Below are positions 19,915 to 28,647 of a stretch of 64,000 nucleotides of DNA, piece after piece. The first letter of the stretch is position 1, and each line of letters starts with the position of its first letter. A program made the position numbers and the translations under genes. The notes beneath the pieces were generated by a model. It saw nothing but the letters and a program-made list of their open reading frames with translations. It ran no database searches and had not been told where the DNA came from. Where the stretch lies: the NCBI RefSeq assembly GCF_026011715.1, contig NZ_BRVM01000001.1:591021-655020 (forward strand), given 5' to 3'. This DNA is from Cytobacillus sp. NCCP-133 (GTDB taxonomy: Bacteria; Bacillota; Bacilli; Bacillales; Cytobacillaceae).

Positions 19915-20892
19915 TTATTTTACCCCAATAAATTCCTTTAGAAACGAATATTCACCAATCGATTTGAATTTGTTGTACCTGTGATTGACGAGCTGTTCTT
20001 CAGAAAGATTCACTAATTCTTTCAGCGATTTATAAAGGACTGCATCAATTTGGGCAGCCTGGGCCTTTACATCTTTATGGGCGCCTCCTTTTACCTCTTC
20101 AATAATCACATCCACAACACCCAGTTCTTTTAAGTCCGGTGCTGTAATCCTCATGGATTCTGCTGCTTTTTTAGCCTGGGAGGCATCTTTCCAAAGAATT
20201 GCAGCAGCACCTTCCGGCGAGATGACTGAATAAGTAGAGTTTTCAAGCATATGAATATGATTGCCAACTCCCAGAGCAAGAGCTCCACCACTTCCGCCTT
20301 CACCGATGACAATGCAAACGACTGGCACCTTTAAACTGGCCATTTCAAATAAATTCTTTGCGATCGCTTCACTCTGTCCGCGTTCCTCGGCCGCCTTGCC
20401 AGGATATGCGCCTTTTGTATCAATAAAACAAATGATTGGCCTTCGGAATTTATCCGCCTGCTTCATAAGCCTTAAGGCCTTACGGTATCCTTCCGGATGA
20501 GGCATTCCAAAGTTTCTGCGAATATTCTCTTTCGTATCTTTCCCTCGCTGGTGTCCAATGACTGTTACCGGCAAGCCTTTAAACTTCGCAATGCCGCCGA
20601 CAATCGCTTCATCATCTCCAAAAGCTCGGTCCCCATGGCATTCGAAAAAGTCTTCAAACAAGTATGAAATATAATCAAGCGTAGTTGGCCTAGCTGGATG
20701 CCGGGCAATTTGGACTCGATCCCAGGGTTTCATATTTTCATAAATATCCGTTTCTAATTTTTCCAAGCGTGCTTCCAGTTTTTCAATTTCTGATGACAGA
20801 TCTACATCAGCCGTCTTGGTAAACTCCTTCAGTTCTGCAATCTTTTTTTTCAGTTCCGTTACCGGGCGTTCAAATTCTAGTTCTCCTGCCAT
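19915..20892 (-). CDS. accA: Acetyl-CoA carboxylase carboxyltransferase subunit alpha
   Basis: With AccD it transfers the carboxyl group from carboxybiotin to acetyl-CoA, giving malonyl-CoA. 325 aa. The N-terminal coiled segment ([19 protein letters not shown]) is followed by the crotonase-like core with [31 protein letters not shown] and the oxyanion glycines in [17 protein letters not shown] follows AGGAGGTGACTACCA. The start lies inside the end of accD (16 bp overlap), so synthesis of the two subunits is coupled. Confidence 0.97.
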   Translation of the reverse strand: MAGELEFERPVTELKKKIAELKEFTKTADVDLSSEIEKLEARLEKLETDIYENMKPWDRVQIARHPARPTTLDYISYLFEDFFECHGDRAFGDDEAIVGGIAKFKGLPVTVIGHQRGKDTKENIRRNFGMPHPEGYRKALRLMKQADKFRRPIICFIDTKGAYPGKAAEERGQSEAIAKNLFEMASLKVPVVCIVIGEGGSGGALALGVGNHIHMLENSTYSVISPEGAAAILWKDASQAKKAAESMRITAPDLKELGVVDVIIEEVKGGAHKDVKAQAAQIDAVLYKSLKELVNLSEEQLVNHRYNKFKSIGEYSFLKEFIGVK

Positions 20893-21755
20893 TGGTAGTC
20901 ACCTCCTGGTTCATGTATGGAAAGAATCACTGATATTTTATCTTTTAATTCTGTTCTTGGTATTACGGCATCTAATTGGCCATGTTTCAATAGAAATTCT
21001 GCTGTCTGGAAATCCTCGGGCAATTCTTCGCGGATTGTCTGCTCAATGATGCGGCGTCCGGCAAAGCCAATCAAAGCCCCTGGTTCAGCCAAGTTATAAT
21101 CCCCCAGTGAAGCAAAGCTAGCTGAAACTCCTCCAGTTGTTGGATGAGTCATAATGGAAATAATCAGTCCGCCATTATCACTGAACCTTTTCAGGGCTAC
21201 ACTTGTTTTGGCCATTTGCATCAAGCTGAGAACCCCTTCCTGCATCCTCGCACCGCCTGAAGCTGTAAATATAACAAATGGCACTCCCAATTCATCCGCT
21301 TTTTCAATGGCACGGGTTATTTTTTCTCCGACTACAGACCCCATACTTCCCATCCTGAAGGTAGAATCCATTACTGCCACTGTAATGGTTTGGCCATTTA
21401 CAGTGCCTGTCCCAGTAACAACCGCTTCATTTATTTCGGTCTTTTCACGATCCTTTTCCAGCTTTTCAATATAGTCCGGAAAATTCAAAGGGTTCTCAGA
21501 AATCATATTGGCATTAATTTCTTCAAAGCTATTGGAATCTAAAAAGCTTGCCAAACGCTCTTTTGAATTCATGGAGTGATGATAATGGCAATTTAAGCAA
21601 ACCTTTAGATTCTTAACAAGCTCCTTTGTATACATGATCTTTTTGCAATTTGGACACTTGGTCATGATTCCTTCCGGCACATCCTGCTTCGCCGTTTCCG
21701 ATGGAATCGTTGCATATTTCTTTTTCTTTGTCTTTGTAAAAATATCTTTAAGCAA
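20877..21755 (-). CDS. accD: Acetyl-CoA carboxylase carboxyltransferase subunit beta
   Basis: 292 aa. The N-terminal zinc ribbon has Cys34, Cys37, Cys53 and Cys56, and the crotonase-like core has [22 protein letters not shown] and the [12 protein letters not shown] oxyanion segment. The start is TTG 21755, with GGGAGG 7-8 nt upstream. It precedes and overlaps accA. A perfect 19-bp palindrome of the FadR/GntR operator type lies about 47 bp upstream (21802-21820), in the gap after the GntR-family gene, so local control is likely. Confidence 0.96.
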   Translation of the reverse strand: MLKDIFTKTKKKKYATIPSETAKQDVPEGIMTKCPNCKKIMYTKELVKNLKVCLNCHYHHSMNSKERLASFLDSNSFEEINANMISENPLNFPDYIEKLEKDREKTEINEAVVTGTGTVNGQTITVAVMDSTFRMGSMGSVVGEKITRAIEKADELGVPFVIFTASGGARMQEGVLSLMQMAKTSVALKRFSDNGGLIISIMTHPTTGGVSASFASLGDYNLAEPGALIGFAGRRIIEQTIREELPEDFQTAEFLLKHGQLDAVIPRTELKDKISVILSIHEPGGDYQWQEN

Positions 21756-21801
21756 GATGAAACCTCCCTGATTATCGCTGAATCATTTTCCATAAATTCT
21801 C

Positions 21802-21820
21802 TCAGTGGTCAGACCACTGA
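21802..21820. promoter_or_regulatory. Perfect palindromic operator upstream of accD
   Basis: TCAGTGGTCAGACCACTGA is a perfect palindrome around a central A. Its core TGGTC-N-GACCA is the operator form bound by FadR-subfamily GntR regulators. It lies between the GntR-family gene (ends 21918) and accD (starts 21755). A second copy of the 11-bp core precedes ytsJ. Confidence 0.75.
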
Positions 21821-21917
21821 TTTAAAAATGAATGCCTAAATCTTAGACTTCCTCTACTGCTTGTCTGATTCTTTAAATATAGGGGAAAGCAACTATAAAA
21901 TCTGCAAAAAATTGTCG

Positions 21918-22553
21918 TTAACTCTTCGACAACTTTCTTAGATTTCTATATACACGAATAACTTCAGATTCATTCTTGGAAATTAGCGCATCAATCAGCT
22001 CGGCATACTCTGATTTAGACACCTTGATTATCTTCAAATCCAAGGAATTAAAATAATCTTTTAAAATCATCCATATCCGCAAAAAAAGATGATTATCGGC
22101 AAGTGTAACAACTTCCAGGAAATAATCATCATCTGTATAGTCCGCTTCCAACGCCCATTTTTTGAACGTCAGAAGCTGATCTTTTTCAGCCTTCTGGACG
22201 ATGAGCCATAAACAATCCAATTCAATTAGAAATTTCGTCTCTTTTACATCCCGAATGGATTTTTTGTCCTGAAGAATAAATGTGCTGAGCAGCTGAACAA
22301 GCTGATTTCCTCTAAAATCCCTGATAAATGTCCCCTCGCCTCTTCTTGTTTCTATCAAACCAAGAAGTTCAATGGCCCTTAAAGCTTCCCGAACCGAAGA
22401 GCGCCCGACACCCAGGCGCTCTGAAAGCTCCCGTTCGGAAGGCAATCGATCTCCGGGATTAAGTCCATTATGTTCGATCATGAACCTGAGCTGCTTTACG
22501 ATTTCGACATATACCTTCGTATTATTTTGAGGTGAATTCACGTGTGGAATCAC
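21918..22553 (-). CDS. GntR-family (FadR subfamily) transcriptional regulator
   Basis: 211 aa. Residues about 10-75 are a winged helix (YVEIVKQLRFMIEHNGLNPGDRLPSERELSERLGVGRSSVREALRAIE plus the wing LIETRRGEGTFI). The rest is an all-helical FCD-like ligand domain in which the usual metal-binding His residues are largely absent. The GTG start at 22553 overlaps the ytsJ stop (GTGA), so it is translated with malic enzyme. TGGTC-N-GACCA palindromes before ytsJ and before accD are the obvious candidate targets. The effector might be an acyl-CoA, a dicarboxylate or malonyl-CoA; nothing in the sequence decides this. No B. subtilis counterpart at this position comes to mind. Confidence 0.88.
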   Translation of the reverse strand: MIPHVNSPQNNTKVYVEIVKQLRFMIEHNGLNPGDRLPSERELSERLGVGRSSVREALRAIELLGLIETRRGEGTFIRDFRGNQLVQLLSTFILQDKKSIRDVKETKFLIELDCLWLIVQKAEKDQLLTFKKWALEADYTDDDYFLEVVTLADNHLFLRIWMILKDYFNSLDLKIIKVSKSEYAELIDALISKNESEVIRVYRNLRKLSKS

Positions 22554-23788
22554 TCACCTTTTCCAATCACGGCAAGACTCTTCGTCTTTTCCTTTACTTC
22601 ATCAGGATTCACCTTAATTCTGGCAACTCCTGTTTCCATTGCCGCTTTGGCTACTGCTGCTGCAACTTCGGGTGCGACACGGGGATCGAATGGACCAGGA
22701 ATGACGTAATCAGCATTAAGCTCGTCCTCTTTAATTAAGCCTGCAATGGCTTCTACTGCAGCTACCTTCATTTTCTCGTTAATATGAGTAGCACGCACAT
22801 CCAGCGCTCCTCGGAAAATTCCAGGGAATGCAAGTACATTGTTCACCTGGTTCGGAAAATCAGATCTTCCCGTGCCGACAACCATTGCACCAGCTGCTTT
22901 GGCTTCTTCAGGCATGATCTCAGGCGTTGGGTTTGCCATTGCAAAAATTATCGGATCCTGATTCATCATGCTGATCATTTCTGCCGTTAATGCACCGGCT
23001 ACTGATACACCGATGAACACATCTGCCCCTTTGATCACATCAGCAAGGCTTCCCTTTTCATTATCACGATTCGTATATTTTGATACTTCATGTTTAATAT
23101 CATTCATGCCCTGAGGGCGGCCTTCATAAATTGCGCCTTTTGTATCGCACATAATGATGTCCCGTACGCCATAGCTGTACAAAAGCTTAATGATTGCAAT
23201 TCCAGCAGCTCCTGCACCGTTGGCAACAACCTTAATTTCATTCATTTTTTTGCCGGAAAGCTTTAATGCATTGACAAGGCCAGCAACCGTTACAATGGCA
23301 GTCCCATGCTGGTCATCATGGAATACAGGGATATTCGTTTCTTTCTTCAAACGTTCTTCTACATAAAAACAATGAGGAGCGGCGATATCCTCTAAATTCA
23401 CGCCACCAAAAGTAGGCTCCATCAGTTTGACCGTCTCTACAATTTTGTCCACGTCAGTTGTATTCAGACAGATTGGAAAGGCATCCACTCCCGCAAAGCT
23501 CTTAAATAAAACAGCCTTTCCTTCCATTACCGGCAACGCAGCTTCAGGACCAATATTCCCCAAACCAAGTACTGCTGTTCCATCAGAAACAACCGCGACC
23601 ATATTGCCTTTCATTGTATATTCATAAACTGTTTCAGGCTTATCATAAATTTCCTTGCAAGGTTCAGCGACACCAGGAGAGTAGGCAAGGCTCAAGTCTC
23701 TTGCATTGCGCACCTGGACTTTTGATTTGGATTCCAATTTTCCTTGATTAACTCTGTGCATATGCAGTGCTTCTTCACGCAGGGTCAA
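22550..23788 (-). CDS. ytsJ: NAD(P)-dependent malic enzyme
   Basis: Oxidative decarboxylation of malate to pyruvate with NADPH formation in B. subtilis YtsJ. 412 aa from TTG 23788 (MTLREEALHMHRVNQGKLESKSKV); GAGGAG lies 8 nt upstream and this start aligns with YtsJ, although a GTG three codons earlier is in frame. The catalytic Tyr/Lys region (YSPGVAEPCKEI...YTMKGNMVAVVSDGTAVLGLGNIGP), metal site (NIPVFHDDQHGTAIV) and Rossmann motif (VVANGAGAAGIAI) are present. First gene of the ytsJ-GntR unit, with an operator-like palindrome upstream. Confidence 0.95.
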   Translation of the reverse strand: MTLREEALHMHRVNQGKLESKSKVQVRNARDLSLAYSPGVAEPCKEIYDKPETVYEYTMKGNMVAVVSDGTAVLGLGNIGPEAALPVMEGKAVLFKSFAGVDAFPICLNTTDVDKIVETVKLMEPTFGGVNLEDIAAPHCFYVEERLKKETNIPVFHDDQHGTAIVTVAGLVNALKLSGKKMNEIKVVANGAGAAGIAIIKLLYSYGVRDIIMCDTKGAIYEGRPQGMNDIKHEVSKYTNRDNEKGSLADVIKGADVFIGVSVAGALTAEMISMMNQDPIIFAMANPTPEIMPEEAKAAGAMVVGTGRSDFPNQVNNVLAFPGIFRGALDVRATHINEKMKVAAVEAIAGLIKEDELNADYVIPGPFDPRVAPEVAAAVAKAAMETGVARIKVNPDEVKEKTKSLAVIGKGE

Positions 23789-23912
23789 CTTATTCACTCC
23801 TCATTTATCCGCAGCAGGACAGGAATTTGTATATTTTAACATAACTTTACGAACAATATTTAATGGCTGTGCAGCAGAGTCCAGGCCTTTTTTGGCAAAT
23901 ATCAGCCCACAG

Positions 23913-23923
23913 TGGTCAGACCA
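23913..23923. promoter_or_regulatory. Operator-like palindrome upstream of ytsJ
   Basis: TGGTCAGACCA is identical to the 11-bp core of the perfect palindrome before accD. It lies about 125 bp upstream of the ytsJ start. Together the two sites suggest autoregulation of ytsJ-GntR and control of accDA. Confidence 0.65.
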
Positions 23924-23974
23924 GTTTAATTTCTTCTTACAAATATACCACATTTGCTTTTGTTGTAAAGGGAA

Positions 23975-26900
23975 TTACTTTAAAATGACATTATTCTTCC
24001 CAAGTAAACTAATTAGCTGATTCGTGAGATCCTCTGATGGCTGAATCAAGTCCTCTTCCCCAAGGCGTATGCTTTTTTGTGTGCTTTCATAATATAGAAC
24101 AACTTGTATATTCCCTTCATTCTTCTTAAATGTTTCCTTTAGCAGCCTAAGGTTTTCTGCTGTTTCCTTATCCCTGGTAATCCTTAGGTATAAAACCGGG
24201 TCTTTATTTTGCATCTTTTCAATAGCTTCCTTCGCATCATCCAGGTGCTGCACGATCAGCTGCCTTTTTCCTTCCCGTTCTTCTACCTTTCCTTCCATAT
24301 ACACAATATTTCCTTGAGTACAAAAGATCAAAAAACGATTAAAAACCTTTGGAAACACAACGGCCTCCATATCTCCGGACTGATCACTCAGTGTAAGAAA
24401 AGCCATTAGCTCTCCTTTTTTAGTACGGATCTTCTTTACTTCAGAAATATATGCAACTGCTCTTGCCATTTTCGCTGAATGCTCAAGCTCCAATAGCAAA
24501 ACCGCACCGAGCAAGGCAAGATGAGGTTCGTGAACCGATACGGGATGGTCCGATAGATACAGGCCAAGGACCTCCTTTTCAAACCTTAGCTTATCCTCAG
24601 GCTGCAGGGGATCCACTTGGGTATATTTTGGCTTTGGAAAGAACTCGTCGTCTTCGAAAAAATCGGCCTGATCATCTTCCGGCTTAACCAGCTGTGCATG
24701 TTCCACAGCAACATCAATGCTGGCAAGCAATACGGCTCTGTCTTCCCCAAACTCGTCGAAACTTCCTGAATGGATCAGTCCTTCCAAAACTTTACGATTA
24801 ACAGCCTTGGCTGATACTCTTAGGCAAAAATCGAACAAATCATCAAATCGCTTGCTTTTCCTTGATTGAAAAATATCTTTTAACGCAGCTGCCCCAACCC
24901 CTTTAATAGCAGCTAAACTGTATCTGACCGAGTCTTTTTCCACTAGGAATGAATAGCCGCTATGATTGATGGAAGGCGGTAGAATAGATAATCCCATTTG
25001 TTTGATTTCCCTGATATACTGAGCAATTTTCCCTTCATTTCCAATGGATGATGTGAGCAGGGAAGCCATGAAGTGAAGCGGATAGTGAGCTTTCAAATAG
25101 GCAAGCTGATAAGCTATAAAGCTGTAGGCAACTGCATGGCTCCTGTTAAATCCATAGTTCGCAAAGCGGACAATCAAATCATAAATATCATGGGCGGTTT
25201 GTTCGTTATACCCCTTATTCAATGCCCCGCCAACGAAATGGCTGCGCTCACGGTCAAGCACTTCTTTTTGTTTTTTGCTGACTGCTCTCCTGAGCAAGTC
25301 AGCCTCACCAAGCGAGAAGCCTGCCATTTTTGCAGCGATTTGCATAATCTGTTCCTGATAAACAATGACTCCATAAGTATTTTCGAGGATTGGCTTCAGG
25401 TCAGGATGCGGATAGGATACAGCCTCTCTCCCGTGCTTTCTGTCTATAAAAAGAGGGATATTCTCCATTGGGCCTGGACGGTAAAGGGCATTGACAGCTA
25501 CAATATCCTCAAACCTGGTTGGTTCGAGCCTTGTCAGGACATTTCTCATTCCTTCGGATTCAAGCTGGAAAATGCCAGTCGTTTCACCCTTTCCAAGAAT
25601 TCTGAACACCGCATCATCATCTAAAGGAATCTTTTTAATATCGATCCTCTTCCCTGTTCTTCGCTGGATGGAGCTTAAGATATTTTCTATCAAAGATAAG
25701 TTCCTGAGTCCAAGAAAATCCATTTTTAATAAACCGACATCCTCCAGATGCTCCATTGAGTACTGGGTCAAATAAACATTTTCATGTCCTTTTTGGATAG
25801 GAATTGCCTCAACAAGGGGGTGCTCGCTGATGACGACACCTGCAGCATGTGTAGAGGTATGCCTTGGCAGTCCCTCCAGCTTTAGAGCAGTTTCAAAGAG
25901 CCTTCTGTTTAAATCCGATTCCTGGGCAAACCTTCTAAGCGGTTCGGATTCTTTGTATGCTTCTTTCAAGTTGATGCCCAATTTAGAAGGGACTTTCCTT
26001 GAGAGAATGTCTAACTCTTTGGGATTTAATCCAAACGCCCGGCCGACATCCCGCAGTGCCGCTTTGGCCGCCAGCGTTCCAAATGTAAGGATCTGGGCTA
26101 CATGAAGTTCTCCATATTTTTGCGATACATATTGGATTACCTCATCCCTTCTGTGATCAGGAAAATCGATATCAATATCGGGCATGGATACACGTTCCGG
26201 ATTAAGGAAACGTTCAAACAGCAGATTGTGTTCAATCGGATCAACATCAGTTATATACAAAACATATGCAACCATAGAACCAGCAGCGGATCCACGCCCT
26301 GGGCCTGTTAATATCCCATCATTTCTTGCGAATTTCATAAAATCCCAGACAATCAGGAAATAATCGCTAAATCTCATTTGGTTTATGACTTTTAATTCGT
26401 ACTTTAAACGCTCCCTATGCTCTTCTCCTGCATTAGGATACCTTTTGGCAAAGCCCTGCCAGCAAACTTCATCCAAGAGGGCATCTGCACTTTCGCCTGC
26501 AGGATATTTCGGAAGATTCTGTTTGTTCAGCTCAAGCATGACATTGCATTGATCAGCAATCAAAATCGTATTCTCTAATGCTTCAGGGTACCCCGACAGC
26601 AAGTCTGCCATTTCTTTAGATGTTTTTAAGTAATATTCATCACTGCCAAGGCGTTCCCTATCTTGATCCTGGAGCTTCTCACCATTTTTTATGGCCAGAA
26701 GGCATTCATGTGAAAAAGCGTCTTCCTTTTTGAGATAGCAGACGCTATTGGCCGCCGCCAGTCCAACTCCCATTTCTTTTGAAAGCCTGACAAGCTCTTC
26801 CTGCAGCTTTTTCTCTTTTGGCAAACCATGGTCTTGAAGGGAAAGAAAAAACGAGTTTTGTTCAAATATCCCACTGAATAATTCTGATGCACTTTTGGCC

Positions 26901-27328
26901 TTATCATATTCATCCGCAGCCAAATATCCCTCTATCTCGCCAGCCATGCCAGGAGTCAAGGCAACAAGCCCACCTGCATAATGCTTCAGCCACTTTACTG
27001 GCATTCCTTCCGGTGATTTTGTCTGCACAGTGCTTGAGATTTTTAATAGATTCTGAAATCCTTGCTGGTTCTTTGCTAAAAGGACAAGCGGAAAGGCTCC
27101 CCCTTCATCCAGCTCACTTAGTACATCCACAGTTAAACCGATAATCGGTTTGATGGATTGCTTTAAGCACTCTTTATAGAAAGCGACAGTACCGTACATC
27201 ACATTTTTATCTGTCAACGCCAGAGCAGGAAAACCTTTTTCTCTGGCCGCTGAAACAAGCTGCTCTATTCTTGCTGTACTGGACAGCAGGCTATAGGCGC
27301 TATATACATGCAGGTGAATAAATGACAC
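23975..27328 (-). CDS. dnaE: DNA polymerase III alpha subunit, DnaE type
   Basis: Replicative polymerase that extends RNA primers before handing over to PolC in Firmicutes. About 1117 aa from GTG 27328 (MSFIHLHVYSAYSLLSS), preceded by AAGGGTG; the frame is open 33 codons further upstream. Residues 1-200 form the PHP domain. The palm has the catalytic Asp pair Asp386 and Asp388 in MPDIDIDFPDHRRDE, after TGPGRGSAAGSMVAY. A helix-hairpin-helix region and an OB fold (AVAYISEVKKIRTKKGELMAFLTLSD) lie in the C-terminal third. There is no inserted proofreading exonuclease. Confidence 0.96.
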   Translation of the reverse strand: MSFIHLHVYSAYSLLSSTARIEQLVSAAREKGFPALALTDKNVMYGTVAFYKECLKQSIKPIIGLTVDVLSELDEGGAFPLVLLAKNQQGFQNLLKISSTVQTKSPEGMPVKWLKHYAGGLVALTPGMAGEIEGYLAADEYDKAKSASELFSGIFEQNSFFLSLQDHGLPKEKKLQEELVRLSKEMGVGLAAANSVCYLKKEDAFSHECLLAIKNGEKLQDQDRERLGSDEYYLKTSKEMADLLSGYPEALENTILIADQCNVMLELNKQNLPKYPAGESADALLDEVCWQGFAKRYPNAGEEHRERLKYELKVINQMRFSDYFLIVWDFMKFARNDGILTGPGRGSAAGSMVAYVLYITDVDPIEHNLLFERFLNPERVSMPDIDIDFPDHRRDEVIQYVSQKYGELHVAQILTFGTLAAKAALRDVGRAFGLNPKELDILSRKVPSKLGINLKEAYKESEPLRRFAQESDLNRRLFETALKLEGLPRHTSTHAAGVVISEHPLVEAIPIQKGHENVYLTQYSMEHLEDVGLLKMDFLGLRNLSLIENILSSIQRRTGKRIDIKKIPLDDDAVFRILGKGETTGIFQLESEGMRNVLTRLEPTRFEDIVAVNALYRPGPMENIPLFIDRKHGREAVSYPHPDLKPILENTYGVIVYQEQIMQIAAKMAGFSLGEADLLRRAVSKKQKEVLDRERSHFVGGALNKGYNEQTAHDIYDLIVRFANYGFNRSHAVAYSFIAYQLAYLKAHYPLHFMASLLTSSIGNEGKIAQYIREIKQMGLSILPPSINHSGYSFLVEKDSVRYSLAAIKGVGAAALKDIFQSRKSKRFDDLFDFCLRVSAKAVNRKVLEGLIHSGSFDEFGEDRAVLLASIDVAVEHAQLVKPEDDQADFFEDDEFFPKPKYTQVDPLQPEDKLRFEKEVLGLYLSDHPVSVHEPHLALLGAVLLLELEHSAKMARAVAYISEVKKIRTKKGELMAFLTLSDQSGDMEAVVFPKVFNRFLIFCTQGNIVYMEGKVEEREGKRQLIVQHLDDAKEAIEKMQNKDPVLYLRITRDKETAENLRLLKETFKKNEGNIQVVLYYESTQKSIRLGEEDLIQPSEDLTNQLISLLGKNNVILK

Positions 27329-27463
27329 GATTCTCACACCCTTAAATTCTCTGCTACTTATTATTATAGAACGCTCATTTCCAAAAAGAAAATATGTTCT
27401 CTTTTTATATCGCGGCAGCCAAAACATATTTTTAAAAGTTTGTCCATATGATGAAGTATCAAG

Positions 27464-27517
27464 ATAAAGTGAAACTTCAATCAGAGGGGGACATTATCCC
27501 CATTAATTGTTAGTTGA
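27464..27517 (+). repeat. Repeat unit A, left copy of an inverted pair
   Basis: This 54 bp unit begins ATAAAGTGAAACTTCAATCA and ends TTGTTAGTTGA. It matches the reverse complement of 29714-29767 at 50 of 54 positions. Both copies lie on the outer side of a unit B. Confidence 0.85.
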
Positions 27518-27655
27518 GGCCCACAGGACAAGAAAGGCTTCGTCAGCAAATCTTTTGGCAAGAAGAAAAAAGCGGTAGCTTTTTTTGAGGATAGTCATCG
27601 CACGATCAAAAGCGGCAGCTTTTGGGAGGACGTGAAGTTTTAGTCTTTGTTATTC
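27518..27655 (-). repeat. Repeat family R copy inserted between units A and B
   Basis: CTTCGTCAGC, CATCGCACGATCAAAAGCGGCAGC, CTTTTGGGAGGA and TTTTAGTCT appear in the order found in the reverse complement of the family copy at 52249-52490. The right-hand A-B pair lacks this block, so it was probably inserted here later. Confidence 0.6.
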
Positions 27656-27664
27656 TTTCCGGTC

Positions 27665-27743
27665 TTTACGGGCAGTTTGCCCCCCACTTATCCTCCTTTG
27701 ATTACACTGAGTCTTGAATTGGGGGTCTAACTGCCCGTTAGAC
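27665..27743 (+). repeat. Repeat unit B with terminal inverted repeats, left copy
   Basis: This 79 bp unit begins TTTACGGGCAGTT and ends AACTGCCCGTTAGAC, so its ends are inverted repeats of about 10 bp. It is homologous to 29622-29701 in the opposite direction. It ends 45 bp before the ytrH start and so occupies the ytrH promoter region. Confidence 0.8.
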
Positions 27744-27788
27744 TGCGATAAAATCAGCAGGACTTCTCCTGCAGTTAGGATGGATGAT

Positions 27789-28124
27789 ATGAATACCCAG
27801 CCTTTTTTTTCTACATTGATTGAGAGTTACTTCATTGCTCTTGGTGTTTTAGTAGGAGGTTCGATCATCGGCGGATTGGCTGCTTTTCTAACGGGCAAGC
27901 CCCCTTTGAATGAAATATTCCAAATTTCGAACATGATTCGCATTTGGGCAATCATTGCTGCAATCGGCGGCACATTCGATACTGTTTACAGTTTTGAAAA
28001 GGGCGTATTGGATGGGCAGACAAAAGATATTTTTAAGCAATTCATGCTGATTCTAGCTGCTCTTGGCGGGGCCCAAACTGGTGCTATGCTTATTAACTGG
28101 CTGACTCAGGAGCATATTTCATGA
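27789..28124 (+). CDS. ytrH: Sporulation membrane protein YtrH
   Basis: 111-aa membrane protein resembling YtrH, which in B. subtilis is mother-cell expressed and needed for efficient sporulation. Helices are at about ESYFIALGVLVGGSIIGGLAAFL, MIRIWAIIAAIGGTF and FMLILAALGGAQTGAMLINWL. The start is ATG 27789 (MNTQPFFSTLIESYF), with AGGATGG upstream; an in-frame ATG three codons before is also possible. The stop overlaps the ytrI ATG (ATGA). A repeat unit lies immediately upstream. Confidence 0.88.
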   Translation: MNTQPFFSTLIESYFIALGVLVGGSIIGGLAAFLTGKPPLNEIFQISNMIRIWAIIAAIGGTFDTVYSFEKGVLDGQTKDIFKQFMLILAALGGAQTGAMLINWLTQEHIS

Positions 28125-28621
28125 GAATCCCGCCATACTACCGCCTTCCTTCCTGGCAGCGCTTTTTTGCGGGCATGGCCATAGGAGGCATTATCAGCTG
28201 GTTTCTATTTTTGTATATTTTTGGTGAGTGGCAGGAAAAGTACAGCAAGGAAATCAAGCTGCAAAAGGACACCATCGATGAATTGGTTAAGGATAAAGAA
28301 ATTTGGCAGGAGGAATTCAAGAAGCTGAATAAGGAAAACCAGAAAAAGCTGACTGTACAGGATATAACCATCAAAATCGTAAACAGCGACAAATATAAGC
28401 TGGATTCCTTTAGCGTATTTCAGCTGGAAGATGAAATTAAAGAGGATATCAACATGATGCGTGCCAAGGATATTGATACAGTTTATAAAAGCAGAGAACT
28501 AATAAAAAAGATAATAGAGAATAAAACCTACCGAGTGAATGAAAAAAGATATCGGGTTGAAGTAAAAGAGTTGGTTATTTATACAACGGTTTCAATTGAA
28601 CTGACTATTATGCTGGATTGA
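28121..28621 (+). CDS. ytrI: Sporulation membrane protein YtrI
   Basis: 166 aa with one N-terminal membrane helix (FFAGMAIGGIISWFLFLYIFG), then a Lys/Glu-rich coiled coil (about 40-80) and a mixed C-terminal domain. It is the usual partner of YtrH, and the 4-bp overlap (ATGA) indicates coupling. The N-terminus RIPPYYRLPSWQRFFAG is characteristic of YtrI. The gene converges with nrnA. Between the stops is only the short GC-rich stem TGCCCGGGC-CTAA-GCCCGGCA, which has no T-run. Confidence 0.87.
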   Translation: MRIPPYYRLPSWQRFFAGMAIGGIISWFLFLYIFGEWQEKYSKEIKLQKDTIDELVKDKEIWQEEFKKLNKENQKKLTVQDITIKIVNSDKYKLDSFSVFQLEDEIKEDINMMRAKDIDTVYKSRELIKKIIENKTYRVNEKRYRVEVKELVIYTTVSIELTIMLD

Positions 28622-28647
28622 TGCCCGGGCCTAAGCCCGGCATACAA

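Noticed and set aside
28622-28646. Terminator between ytrI and nrnA
   Set aside because: A short GC stem is present, but with a bulge and no T-run on either strand.
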